Position numbers and translations under genes: made by a program | The notes under the pieces: model-generated | Told to the model about the DNA's origin: nothing | The model's database searches: none | The model's input: only the letters and a program-made list of their open reading frames with translations | Source: CAMDTE01 sp964504345 | GTDB lineage: Bacteria; Bacteroidota; Bacteroidia; Flavobacteriales; Schleiferiaceae | Reading direction: 5' to 3' | DNA: 64,000 nt | NCBI GenBank assembly: GCA_964504345.1 | Contig: CAZDDX010000001.1 | Span: 62,001-126,000 of the forward strand | Shown: one piece after another, positions 34,620-42,245 of the stretch | Position numbering within the stretch: the first letter of the stretch is position 1 | How the letters are laid out: every line of letters begins with the position of its first letter

Positions 34620-35047
34620 TCTACTACATCCCAAGTGTTGTCCGGAAGCATGCGAACCGCATGCACAAAGTTGCCTGGATTTCGGGTGGAACCGGCCCAT
34701 TCCTGCGGAGAAACCACACGCAAAACGTACTCCCCTTCCAACTCATACAAAAAGTAGGTGTGGAGCATGACCGGTTTGAATCCCATGCGGGCTTGGTAAA
34801 TCCACTGAGCAAGCTCTTTCCGACGTTGTATGGCTGCGGCTTGCTGTGCCAAAAGCTCCATTTGACTGCGGATCTGATTCATTTGGGCGTCGGTCTGCCA
34901 ATTCATGGCATCGCGCCCTTGGGCCGCAACAACACCAGCGTCCGTTGGGACGATGGGAGGGCTGCCTACGTGGTGTGCGTAGGGCAGAAGGCCCGGACGA
35001 TCCGTTGTTTTGTCCGCGTCTATGGGGTTGGTGAATTCAGTTGGCAC
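34610..35047 (-). CDS. DUF2452 family protein
   Basis: 145 aa with a GTG start. PGLLPYAHHVGSPPIVPTD, the QTDAQMNQIRSQMELLAQQA helix and FLYELEGEYVLRVVSPQEW match DUF2452, a small cytoplasmic family of unknown function common in this phylum. A TAATTTTG box stands 4 bases before the GTG, supporting this start. It overlaps the hydrolase downstream by 10 bases. Confidence 0.8.
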   Translation of the reverse strand: MPTEFTNPIDADKTTDRPGLLPYAHHVGSPPIVPTDAGVVAAQGRDAMNWQTDAQMNQIRSQMELLAQQAAAIQRRKELAQWIYQARMGFKPVMLHTYFLYELEGEYVLRVVSPQEWAGSTRNPGNFVHAVRMLPDNTWDVVEWN

Positions 35048-35051
35048 GGTG

Positions 35052-35059
35052 CAAAATTA
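35052..35059 (-). promoter_or_regulatory. -7 box of the DUF2452-hydrolase unit
   Basis: TAATTTTG, perfect match, 4 bases before the GTG at 35047. Confidence 0.6.
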
Positions 35060-35539
35060 GGACTTTACCGCACTGGCTTCCGGATAAACGCCAAATAGCT
35101 CGGTCGCCGCCTGAAAACGATGCGCAAAAATTTGGTTCAATTTGGGAAGCACCAACCAAGGGTGCACCAAATCTCCCAACGGGCCCAACGGAAGTTGGTA
35201 AGAAACGGTGTCGTGCATCAGTACACCGCCGGGGATTTCTTCAAAAAAGTGCTCGTGGTGCCAAATGCGGTACGGTCCTACGCGTTGCTCATCCACAAAA
35301 TAAGAATGCTCCCGAACCTGGGTTATTTCCGTGGTCCAATTCATGGGAATGCCCAACAGGGGCTTGACCTTGTAGTGAATGAACAAGCCGGGGTACATTT
35401 TTTCTGGACAATCACCAACAATATCAAAACCCATGTATGCGGGTGTAATTCGCTTTAAATTCTTGGGGCTGGAAAAGAAATCCCAGGCCTCAGCCAGAGA
35501 AATGGGAAGTTTTTGGGAGCGTCGTAGCGTGTGTACCAT
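35057..35539 (-). CDS. SRPBCC-fold protein
   Basis: 160 aa. LPISLAEAWDFFSSPKNLKRITP is the start pattern of the polyketide cyclase/START-like SRPBCC superfamily, followed by alternating strands and a long C-terminal helix (LNQIFAHRFQAATELFG). Members bind hydrophobic ligands in a deep pocket; which ligand is unclear. Its stop lies within the promoter box of the downstream DUF2452 gene. Confidence 0.8.
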   Translation of the reverse strand: MVHTLRRSQKLPISLAEAWDFFSSPKNLKRITPAYMGFDIVGDCPEKMYPGLFIHYKVKPLLGIPMNWTTEITQVREHSYFVDEQRVGPYRIWHHEHFFEEIPGGVLMHDTVSYQLPLGPLGDLVHPWLVLPKLNQIFAHRFQAATELFGVYPEASAVKS

Positions 35540-35610
35540 GCACGATTAACGCGGTGAAGGCAGTAAATGTTTCTGTCCGTGCAGAATCCTTTGATCCGGT
35601 TTTGGGTGAA

Positions 35611-36573
35611 TCAGGGGGTCAACAGCTCTTCCCAAAGCACCTGGCCCGTGCGGCCCAAATACGCTGCCCGAAGGTTCCCACTGCCGTCCAATTCCAACAA
35701 TCCATAATTGTAATCCGTAACGACGCTGGAGGGATCCAGGTGAATATTTGCTTCAACCTCTTTTGGAGTGGGTGCAAACAACTTGGAAGACAATGCGGAA
35801 CTCGTGTACTCGATCAACATCTTTCCAGAGGGCAAAACGAGTCGATTGGTTTCGGAATGGTGGCGATCACCGGTCAACAACACAACCCGTTTTTGTGGTG
35901 CGCGGTCCAATAATTCCAAAAAACGCTTACGTTCGGGGAAACGAACATAGTTCTCAAAGACGTGGGCCTCGTTCAGTACTTGGGATCCGACGGCCACCAA
36001 AACAACGGTTGCATCTTGGTGCTCTAACAAAACGGATTCCAACCAAAGCAGTTGTCCATTGCCCAACATTTGCGTTCCCAGTGGGCCGCGGTGGGAACGA
36101 TTGTCTAAGCCTACAATCAATAGATTTCCCCGCCGTTCGAACCAACGTAAATCTCCGTATTTATTCAGTTTAGTTGGCGTTTCCTCCCAGAAACTTGCAA
36201 ATATTTTTTGACTCTGTTTACGGTACACAAAAGAGCTGTCTGAGTCGTTTGGACCGTAATCGTGATCGTCCCAAATGGCACGTTGCGGTAGGTCCTGCAA
36301 GAACGATTCGGCTCGTGGATTGGAGAAGCGTTTTTGAAGTGCTTCCTTCATTCCCGAAGGACAAGCGTAATCGGTTTTTTCGTAGTAAACGTTATCTCCC
36401 AACCAAAGAAAAAGATCCGGTTTCGTTTTTGTTGCAATTGTTGTAAGAATGCTATCGCCTTTTTCACCCACATAATCCGCACACGAACCAAAAGCTATGC
36501 GGTGCGAGGTTTGCGCTTGAGTTGCTATCCCGGCCAGTGCTAAGGACCCCAAGAAAATTACCTTCCAATTCAT
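35611..36573 (-). CDS. Secreted PhoD-like phosphatase/phosphodiesterase
   Basis: 320 aa with a signal peptide (cleavage near ATQAQ). AFGSCAD, FLWLGDNVYYE, RAIWDDHDYGPNDSD and LLTGDRHHSE are the PhoD metallophosphatase motifs holding the metal ligands. It is probably periplasmic and releases phosphate from phosphomonoesters or diesters. Function within phosphate scavenging is inferred, since no Pho-box or phosphate transporter is nearby. Confidence 0.88.
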   Translation of the reverse strand: MNWKVIFLGSLALAGIATQAQTSHRIAFGSCADYVGEKGDSILTTIATKTKPDLFLWLGDNVYYEKTDYACPSGMKEALQKRFSNPRAESFLQDLPQRAIWDDHDYGPNDSDSSFVYRKQSQKIFASFWEETPTKLNKYGDLRWFERRGNLLIVGLDNRSHRGPLGTQMLGNGQLLWLESVLLEHQDATVVLVAVGSQVLNEAHVFENYVRFPERKRFLELLDRAPQKRVVLLTGDRHHSETNRLVLPSGKMLIEYTSSALSSKLFAPTPKEVEANIHLDPSSVVTDYNYGLLELDGSGNLRAAYLGRTGQVLWEELLTP

Positions 36574-36578
36574 GAGGC

Positions 36579-36586
36579 CAAAGTAA
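36579..36586 (-). promoter_or_regulatory. Possible -7 box of the PhoD-like gene
   Basis: TTACTTTG, one mismatch to TAnnTTTG, 5 bases before the ATG at 36573; back to back with the M14 box 11 bases away. Confidence 0.4.
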
Positions 36587-36597
36587 GCAGCAGATGT

Positions 36598-36605
36598 TAA
36601 GTTTG
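36598..36605 (+). promoter_or_regulatory. -7 box of the M14 peptidase gene
   Basis: TAAGTTTG, perfect match, 9 bases before the ATG at 36615. It lies after the earlier in-frame ATG at 36594 and so decides the start. Confidence 0.55.
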
Positions 36606-36614
36606 TGGTGTCTC

Positions 36615-37667
36615 ATGGGATCCTTTCAACATTTCCTCAACAAACCCCGGTACCGGCCGTGGTGCCAGTGGGAAGAACGCTTGGAATCAGTGCCTTCTGC
36701 TTGGACGCGTGAGGTGCTGGGTACCAGCGAAGAAGGTCGACCCCTTTGGGCATTTACCCTGGGTAGCGGTCCGATTACACGCTTGGCGTGGGCGCAAATG
36801 CACGGTAACGAGCCAACGGCAACCCGTGCCTTGTTGCGGATCATGAACCAAACAAAAAGTTTACCCGACGGAGAATCGTGGGCGTTTTTTCCCTTGGTCA
36901 ATCCCGACGGAGCAAATCGCTTTACTCGAGCCAATGCACAGGGTGTTGACATCAACCGCGACGCAAAAGATCGCACTTCGCGCGAAGCGCAGATCCTTTG
37001 GGACTGGATCCAACGCCACCAACCCAAGGTTGCCTACAATTTACACGACCAACGGTCATGGTTTGGCCTGCCCAATTCCAACCGACCGGCAACCTTCTCA
37101 GTTCTTGCGGCACGCGCAAATCCCGAAGGATTGACAACCCCCGCGGTCCGTGCTGCTCAAGGTGCAGCCGGCGATTTAGCACATGTTTTCCAAGAGTTAT
37201 CCGACCTCCCCACCACCACTTTTGACGACTCCTTTTATCCCGGAGCATTTGGAGAGAATGTACAAGGTTCAGGGATTCCGGTGGTTTTGGTTGAAACCGG
37301 CAGTCATGGCAATGGATACGATCGTACGCAACAAGTTGACTGGTTGACGGAGGGTTTACTGCGCCATTGGACGCTCCCGCAGGATCGCTTTGAGTACTAC
37401 CAATCGCTGGAGCAAGCTGATTCCGGTCGTTTTGATTTGGTTTTGACGAGCACAGACCCGTTGGATCCAACCGATTGGGCCTTTATAGCTTCAGAACGTA
37501 TAGAACAAGGAAGTAGCATGCTTTTTTGGGAGTTGGTCGCTATGGGAAGAAACCTGGCGCAACAGGCTCCCTTCGTGTTTGAGCGAGGGGCCTGCCCAGC
37601 GGTCTCCGTTGGAGACCGCTGGGAGGACCTCAATTCCCTCATGCAGCAACCGGACTCGCTTTTTTAA
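36615..37667 (+). CDS. M14-family zinc carboxypeptidase-like protein
   Basis: 350 aa. Zinc ligands: His and Glu in WAQMHGNEPTATRAL, and His in VAYNLHDQRSWFG; DINRDAKDR and the catalytic Glu candidate in VVLVETGSHGNG complete the M14 active site. No signal peptide is obvious from this start, so a cytoplasmic role, perhaps on cell-wall peptides or amidated substrates, is possible. A perfect 13-bp hairpin lies in the last codons (37595-37623). The 3' end overlaps ssb by 29 bases. Confidence 0.85.
   Translation: MGSFQHFLNKPRYRPWCQWEERLESVPSAWTREVLGTSEEGRPLWAFTLGSGPITRLAWAQMHGNEPTATRALLRIMNQTKSLPDGESWAFFPLVNPDGANRFTRANAQGVDINRDAKDRTSREAQILWDWIQRHQPKVAYNLHDQRSWFGLPNSNRPATFSVLAARANPEGLTTPAVRAAQGAAGDLAHVFQELSDLPTTTFDDSFYPGAFGENVQGSGIPVVLVETGSHGNGYDRTQQVDWLTEGLLRHWTLPQDRFEYYQSLEQADSGRFDLVLTSTDPLDPTDWAFIASERIEQGSSMLFWELVAMGRNLAQQAPFVFERGACPAVSVGDRWEDLNSLMQQPDSLF
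37595..37623. terminator. Strong hairpin inside the overlapping 3' ends of the M14 and ssb genes
   Basis: CCCAGCGGTCTCC (37595-37607), loop GTT, GGAGACCGCTGGG (37611-37623), a perfect 13-bp stem within the M14 coding sequence just beyond the ssb stop. No T-run follows on either strand, so it may be an RNA end-stabiliser or factor-assisted stop rather than a classic terminator. Confidence 0.5.
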
Positions 37668-37989
37668 AGGTCTGGATTTCGTCTACCACCACTTCGGTGC
37701 GGTACCGTTTTATTTCTTGTGCGTCGGTGTAGGAACTGTTAACCAACTTTCCACTGACCACAATAGCGTCTCCCTTTTTGACTTGATCCCCAATGTACTC
37801 TGCGAGCTTCCCCCAAGAGATCAATGAGTGGTATTGGGTTTCATCTTGCCACTCGCCTTCTGCGTTTTTGTAGCGATCGTGGGTAGCCAACTTAAATTTG
37901 GCGTTTGTTTTTCCCGATTCGAAGGTTCGAATTTCGGCGTCTACTGCTGCGTAACCAATCAAGGAAACGCGGTTGTTCATGGTACTCAT
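37639..37989 (-). CDS. ssb: Short single-stranded DNA-binding protein without the acidic C-terminal tip
   Basis: 116 aa OB-fold protein: RVSLIGYAAVDAEIRTFESG, the KFKLATHDRYKN strand, HSLISWGKLAEYIGDQVKKG and VVSGKLVNSSY. It ends in TFKKASPVAA, lacking the DDIPF-type acidic tip through which the main SSB recruits repair and replication proteins, so this is likely a secondary SSB, perhaps for DNA uptake or repair. Starts at 37989 or 37980 are both possible. A TAAATTTG box lies 26 bases upstream. Confidence 0.9.
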   Translation of the reverse strand: MSTMNNRVSLIGYAAVDAEIRTFESGKTNAKFKLATHDRYKNAEGEWQDETQYHSLISWGKLAEYIGDQVKKGDAIVVSGKLVNSSYTDAQEIKRYRTEVVVDEIQTFKKASPVAA

Positions 37990-38015
37990 AACAGAGTTTT
38001 TTAAAGGTTATGCAG

Positions 38016-38023
38016 CAAATTTA
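38016..38023 (-). promoter_or_regulatory. -7 box of ssb
   Basis: TAAATTTG, perfect match, 26 bases before the ATG at 37989. The remaining intergenic stretch to 38188 is A+T-rich and shows no other clear signal. Confidence 0.5.
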
Positions 38024-38188
38024 TGTTGGTTGTTTGCCGACAGTCGTACGCACGCGTATATAGTCATTTAACACATATAAAAATTGTTGCAAGTGTTTAA
38101 TTAAATATTTAATTCAAAAAAAACACTTGGAAATTTGTAAAATGTTTTATTGTTTTGACATCCTTATTAACCTCAAAAACAATTTTAC

Positions 38189-38578
38189 ATGCCCACAAAA
38201 AACAACACATCAATGCGCTGCATTTTTTGCCGCAAGTCCATGACCGGCCGTGCAGATAAAAAGTTCTGCGACGACGGTTGTCGAAATGCTTTTCACAACA
38301 TGAAAAGTGGCGAATCCTACAACGCTACCCGAAAAATCAATCGACTACTGCGCGGGAACTGGTTAATCCTTAATGATCTTATTGAAGTAGGAGAAGAGCA
38401 AGCGGTGATGGAAGATTTGGAACGCTACGGATTTGATCCGCGCTACGTCACTTCGATGGAAGTTCGCGAAGACGGGTCCACCGTCTACGGAATCTACGAC
38501 TTCGAGTACACCCGAGATCAAGATGGGGTGGTTCGCTTTCGTCGCGATAACCGCTATCCGCCTCGTGGTTATCGGTAG
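38189..38578 (+). CDS. Zinc-ribbon protein of unknown function
   Basis: 129 aa. An N-terminal zinc ribbon, CIFCRKSMTGRADKKFCDDG followed by a fourth Cys, reads as C-x2-C-x12-C-x3-C. An alpha-helical middle (ATRKINRLLRGNWLILNDL) is followed by a small beta region with many Arg and Tyr residues (VRFRRDNRYPPRGYR). The ribbon resembles the DUF2116 type; I do not know a function. It is divergent from the short ssb gene with a 199-bp A+T-rich gap and precedes the FAD enzyme and mutagenesis cassette. A start at 38213 is also possible. Confidence 0.7.
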   Translation: MPTKNNTSMRCIFCRKSMTGRADKKFCDDGCRNAFHNMKSGESYNATRKINRLLRGNWLILNDLIEVGEEQAVMEDLERYGFDPRYVTSMEVREDGSTVYGIYDFEYTRDQDGVVRFRRDNRYPPRGYR

Positions 38579-38607
38579 AATTTAAAGCAAATCGAGTTAC
38601 ACAGCTG

Positions 38608-38662
38608 CAACAACCCACAGGTTGTTGGAAAGATGCGGGGCCACCTGGACTAAGGTGGCCCC
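38608..38662 (+). other. Two tandem hairpins between the zinc-ribbon and FAD genes
   Basis: First stem CAACAACC/GGTTGTTG (38608-38615 and 38620-38627, loop 4). Second stem GGGGCCACCT/AGGTGGCCCC (38637-38646 and 38653-38662, loop GGACTA), perfect over 10 bp and followed by GTCATTTTC. They probably end the zinc-ribbon transcript, although the T-run is weak. The second stem ends 13 bases before the next gene's promoter box. Confidence 0.6.
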
Positions 38663-38675
38663 GTCATTTTCTGCG

Positions 38676-38683
38676 TACCTTCG
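38676..38683 (+). promoter_or_regulatory. -7 box of the HI0933-like gene
   Basis: TACCTTCG, one mismatch, 4 bases before the ATG at 38688. Confidence 0.55.
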
Positions 38684-38687
38684 CATC

Positions 38688-39929
38688 ATGGATACGCCCC
38701 GAACTGTAGCGGTCATTGGCGGTGGTGCAGCGGGCTATTTTGCCGCTATTGCCGCAGCAGAAGCCAATCCGAATTGTCAGGTCATTCTGTACGAAAAAGG
38801 AGCCGATACGCTCGGTAAAGTGCGCATCTCCGGCGGCGGTCGATGCAACGTAACGCACGCCTGCTTCTCCCCAAACGATCTCATTGAGTTTTATCCGCGC
38901 GGCGGCGCTGAGTTGCTCGGGCCGTTTAATCGGTTCATGACCGGCGACACGTTGGAGTGGTTCGCGGACCGCGGGGTTGAGCTCAAAATTGAGGCGGACA
39001 ATCGAATTTTCCCGGTCACCAACAGTTCCCAAACCATCATAGATTGCTTGGAGACCTTTGCCGCACGAGCGGGAGTGGACGTTAAAACCCGTCACGGAGT
39101 GCAGTCTTTGGATCCTTTGCCGGGAGGCCGTTGGCGGTTTGTTTTCGACGAAGGTGGTGATCGCGACTTCGATGCCGTTTTGTTGGCGCCGGGAAGTTCC
39201 CGTCGTATGTGGGAGGTCCTGCGCAAATTGGGTCACTCCATCGTAACCCCGGTTCCTTCACTGTTCACCTTTGTGGTTAAAGACAAGCGGATAACGGGGT
39301 TGGAAGGCATTTCTTTGGAGCGTGTTTCGCTTTCGATTCCTCAATCCGGGTGGGAGTCAGAGGGGCCATTCCTCATCACGCACGTGGGCATGAGCGGTCC
39401 CGCGGTGTTGCGCCTCTCTGCCTTTGCGGCCCGTTGGCTTGCCGACGCAGGCTATCGCTTTTCCTTGACGGTTAATTTTGCACCCGACCACACGGTTGAT
39501 TCCTTAATCGACTATTTAAATGGATTGCGTAAGTCACCTGATTTTCAAAGAAGAAAACTAGTGACAAACCCGGTTTTAGGTTTGCCCTTGCGCCTGTGGA
39601 AAAGCCTGTGCACGGCCGCAAAAATACCGGACTCCTTCACGTGGTCCGACGCCGGAAAGCCTCATTTGCGCCGTTTGGCTGAGCAAGTAACCCAAGCATC
39701 TTTTCCGGTTTCTGGAAAGAATACGTTTAAAGATGAGTTTGTTACCGCCGGAGGAGTGGCGTTGTCTGAGGTTGATTTCCGAACGTTTGGGAGCAAGCTG
39801 TTCCCCAATCTTTACTTGGCGGGAGAGGTTTTAGACATCGACGCCGTAACCGGTGGATTTAATTTTCAGGCGGCGTGGACCGGCGGGTGGATCGCCGGTC
39901 ATGCGATGGCACACCGCCCTCTCGAATAA
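38688..39929 (+). CDS. HI0933/YhiN-family flavoprotein
   Basis: 413 aa. The FAD motif AVIGGGAAGYFAAIAAAEA begins near residue 9; LGKVRISGGGRCNVTH is the family signature; the C terminus has ITGGFNF-type residues (DIDAVTGGFNFQAAWTGGWI) contacting FAD. The family (BaiN/YhiN-like) is widespread with few known substrates. The ATG at 38688 is supported by a promoter box 4 bases upstream; the extra upstream frame crosses a terminator-like hairpin. It has no visible link to the next cassette other than order. Confidence 0.88.
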   Translation: MDTPRTVAVIGGGAAGYFAAIAAAEANPNCQVILYEKGADTLGKVRISGGGRCNVTHACFSPNDLIEFYPRGGAELLGPFNRFMTGDTLEWFADRGVELKIEADNRIFPVTNSSQTIIDCLETFAARAGVDVKTRHGVQSLDPLPGGRWRFVFDEGGDRDFDAVLLAPGSSRRMWEVLRKLGHSIVTPVPSLFTFVVKDKRITGLEGISLERVSLSIPQSGWESEGPFLITHVGMSGPAVLRLSAFAARWLADAGYRFSLTVNFAPDHTVDSLIDYLNGLRKSPDFQRRKLVTNPVLGLPLRLWKSLCTAAKIPDSFTWSDAGKPHLRRLAEQVTQASFPVSGKNTFKDEFVTAGGVALSEVDFRTFGSKLFPNLYLAGEVLDIDAVTGGFNFQAAWTGGWIAGHAMAHRPLE

Positions 39930-39943
39930 AAAAAACAATCAAT

Positions 39944-39978
39944 TGCTATTTATATTAGAATTGCTACTTATATTAGCA
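39944..39978 (+). promoter_or_regulatory. Tandem operator candidate upstream of the S24 repressor gene
   Basis: Two 17-bp dyads 18 bp apart: TGCTATTTATATTAGAA (39944-39960, imperfect) and TGCTACTTATATTAGCA (39962-39978, perfect half-sites TGCTA/TAGCA). A TATATTAG sequence (39969-39976), one mismatch from the promoter consensus, sits inside the second copy, so a bound protein would block transcription. A related dyad occurs at 42152. Role as an autorepression site is inferred. Confidence 0.6.
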
Positions 39979-39995
39979 TTCTAAAACAAGCAATC

Positions 39996-40796
39996 GTGTT
40001 TCACCTGCATTTAAAAGCATTCCGCAAGCAGCGCGGCTGGACCCAGCAGCAGCTAGCAGGCCGAATTGGCGCCAAACGCTCCTTGATTGGCGCGTACGAA
40101 GAGGGCCGCGCTGAGCCCAAGTTGGAAACATTGCGGCACCTAGCGATTGCCCTTGAGGTTCCGTTGGACGCCTTGCTCAACGGCCCCGAAGGTCAGCCGT
40201 TGCCGGATCCCGCACGAAAGGCACGGCTTTCCGGCTCCGCACTTCGAGTCGTTTCAGTCGCCGTCACCGAAAGCGGGGAGGAGCGAGCCAGTTTGGTTCC
40301 CTTAAAAGCATCTGCCGGTTACCTGGGCGGATATGGAGACGTGGACTTTATGGAAACATTGCCGGCATTTTCGCTTCCCTTTCCCGAGCTAAAAGGGCAA
40401 GTGACCCGACGTGTCTTTCAAATTCAAGGGGACAGCATGCTGCCCATCCCATCGGGTTCCTACGTAGTGGGGCGGTACGTGCAGGACTGGTCTTCGATTG
40501 CTTCCGGTACACCGTGCATTGTGCTCACGCAGAACGACGGAATTGTGTTTAAACGAGTGTACAATCGACTGGTGGAAGGTGGTTTCCTGGAGCTGGTCTC
40601 AGACAATACCTTGTTTTCCCCCTTTGTTGTCGGCCCAGACGAGGTCTTGGAAGTTTGGCAAGCCGAAGGCGTTTTTCGGTTTGACCTGGACGCCCCAGAG
40701 GACAGTCGCCAAGGAGTGGCACAAAAATTAGACGCCCTACACAAAGAAGTTGAAGGGCTGAAGTCTTGGTGGAACAAAACAACAGGGACAAACTAA
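39996..40796 (+). CDS. HTH-XRE / peptidase S24 (LexA/UmuD-like) repressor
   Basis: 266 aa with a GTG start. An XRE helix-turn-helix (RGWTQQQLAGRIGAKRSLIG, residues 14-33) is joined to an S24 self-cleavage domain: possible cleavage bond Ala107-Gly108 in KASAGY, nucleophile Ser147 in QGDSM, base Lys186 in IVFKRV. The long C-terminal tail ends in a coiled-coil-like helix. By family logic RecA-ssDNA filaments would trigger self-cleavage and derepress target genes. It is followed 7 bases later by a Y-family polymerase and carries a double dyad operator upstream, so it most likely controls this mutagenesis cassette. It is not classical LexA, whose DNA-binding domain differs. Confidence 0.85.
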   Translation: MFHLHLKAFRKQRGWTQQQLAGRIGAKRSLIGAYEEGRAEPKLETLRHLAIALEVPLDALLNGPEGQPLPDPARKARLSGSALRVVSVAVTESGEERASLVPLKASAGYLGGYGDVDFMETLPAFSLPFPELKGQVTRRVFQIQGDSMLPIPSGSYVVGRYVQDWSSIASGTPCIVLTQNDGIVFKRVYNRLVEGGFLELVSDNTLFSPFVVGPDEVLEVWQAEGVFRFDLDAPEDSRQGVAQKLDALHKEVEGLKSWWNKTTGTN

Positions 40797-40803
40797 TTTT
40801 CAA

Positions 40804-42018
40804 ATGGAACGCTCCATACTGCACATGGACCTCGACACGTTTTTTGTGTCTGTGGAGCGCTTGCTGGATTCTCGGCTTCGGGATCGCCCCATTTTGATTG
40901 GCGGCTCTGGAGACCGCGGAGTGGTTGCGGCCTGCAGCTACGAGGCGCGTGCCTTTGGTGTGCATTCGGCCATGCCCATGCGCATGGCTCGGGAACTGTG
41001 TCCGGAAGCCATCGTGATCCACGGAAATTCAGCCACGTACTCGGCTCATTCCCAGGCCGTGACGGAAATCGTTCGCGAATCGGTTCCGGTAGTTGAAAAG
41101 GCATCGGTGGATGAATTCTACGCAGACCTGACCGGAGTAGATCGCTTTCTGGGGACGTACAAAATGGCGTCCGAGCTTCGTTCCCGAATCGCATTGGAAA
41201 CAGGTTTGCCGCTTTCGTTTGGACTTTCCATCAACAAAACGGTATCCAAGGTGGCCACGGGAGTTGCCAAGCCCAACAACCAGCTTCGAATTGCCTCTGG
41301 AGAAGAAAAAACCTTTTTGGCGCCGCTATCGGTACGGAAAATTCCTATGGTCGGAGAGAAGATGTACCAATCGCTGCGCAATTTGGGCGTGCAAACGATA
41401 GGGACTGTACAGGAGATGCCGGTTGATCTTTTGCAGCAGGTGTTTGGAAAGCCCGGAAAAACTTTGTGGGAAAAGGCGCAAGGAGTGGATCCAACCCCCG
41501 TAGTCCCCACGCAAGAACGAAAAAGTATTTCGGCCGAACGCACCTTTGAACGAGACACGCTTGATGCGCAAAAACTCGAAGGTCTGCTCACGGCCATGGT
41601 GGAAAACCTGTGCTTTCAATTGCGCCGTGGGGATAAAGTGACGAGTGAAATCACCCTAAAAATTCGCTACGCAGACTTTGAAACCCAAACCAAGCAGCGA
41701 AAAATCCCATACACCAGCGCAGACCACGTATTGATACCGCTGGCTAAATCCCTTTTCCGGGAGTTGCACAGCCGGCGCTTAATGGTTCGCCTGGTAGGAG
41801 TTCGCTTGGGGGGATTGGTAGGCGGCGGAATGCAGTTTCAGCTTTTTGAGCAAGAAGAGCGTGTGCACCAGCTCTACGAAGCGTTGGATGCCGTTCGGAA
41901 AAAGTACGGGGATCGTGCCGTTGTACGCGCCTCCGGATTGCACGCCCGCTCCATTGGGGGAGCCAACAACCCCTTCGACGGAGGACCGCCCATGCTCCTT
42001 GCCCGACGAAGGCAGTAG
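40804..42018 (+). CDS. Y-family DNA polymerase (DinB/UmuC type)
   Basis: 404 aa translesion polymerase. Catalytic acids are present: Asp9 in MDLDTFFVSVE and Asp103-Glu104 in KASVDEFYADL, so unlike ImuB it should be active. Little-finger domain follows (about 240-350), and QFQLF near residue 344 resembles a beta-clamp-binding motif. The RGVVAACSYEARAFGVHSAM segment is the steric-gate/fingers region. It follows the S24 repressor by 7 bases and probably shares its promoter. Confidence 0.92.
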   Translation: MERSILHMDLDTFFVSVERLLDSRLRDRPILIGGSGDRGVVAACSYEARAFGVHSAMPMRMARELCPEAIVIHGNSATYSAHSQAVTEIVRESVPVVEKASVDEFYADLTGVDRFLGTYKMASELRSRIALETGLPLSFGLSINKTVSKVATGVAKPNNQLRIASGEEKTFLAPLSVRKIPMVGEKMYQSLRNLGVQTIGTVQEMPVDLLQQVFGKPGKTLWEKAQGVDPTPVVPTQERKSISAERTFERDTLDAQKLEGLLTAMVENLCFQLRRGDKVTSEITLKIRYADFETQTKQRKIPYTSADHVLIPLAKSLFRELHSRRLMVRLVGVRLGGLVGGGMQFQLFEQEERVHQLYEALDAVRKKYGDRAVVRASGLHARSIGGANNPFDGGPPMLLARRRQ

Positions 42019-42073
42019 ATTTCCAACGCGGTGGTCGGGTAGGAGGGGAGGTGTCGAATCGGTGTAGTTTCTG

Positions 42074-42156
42074 CTGAAGTCCAGATTCACTAGGTCCAGA
42101 CGAAGGTCTCTCTTCAGGCTCCTTGAAACGAGTCAAAAGCCGTCTATTTTTTGCTA
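42074..42156 (+). terminator. Weak structured region ending the repressor-polymerase operon
   Basis: Nested inverted repeats CTGAAG/CTTCAG (42074-42079, 42112-42117) and AGAC/GTCT (42098-42109), then GGCT/AGCC with ATTTTTT at 42146-42152. The pairing is imperfect, so termination here is only likely. The rest of the 227-bp gap is A+T-rich. Confidence 0.35.
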
Positions 42157-42168
42157 AAATACACAGCA
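42152..42168 (+). promoter_or_regulatory. Operator candidate upstream of the SRAP-dnaE2 operon
   Basis: TGCTAAAATACACAGCA: half-sites TGCTA and CAGCA around a 7-base spacer, the same 17-bp geometry as the sites at 39944 and 39962. It lies 77 bases before the SRAP ATG in an A+T-rich region where I cannot place a clear TAnnTTTG box. Confidence 0.5.
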
Positions 42169-42245
42169 TAGATAAAAACTATATCAATATTTAAGTTGTT
42201 AATAACCAGTGTTTTATATACACTTAATTAAATAAGCAATTAATC

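Noticed and set aside
39996..40796. Calling the S24 gene a prophage repressor
   Set aside because: No phage genes flank it; the neighbours are translesion and abasic-site proteins sharing its operator-like dyad.
42019..42245. Possible small RNA or tRNA in the 227-bp gap between the Y-family polymerase and SRAP genes
   Set aside because: No cloverleaf or clear promoter-terminator pair; only weak nested repeats and the dyad were found.
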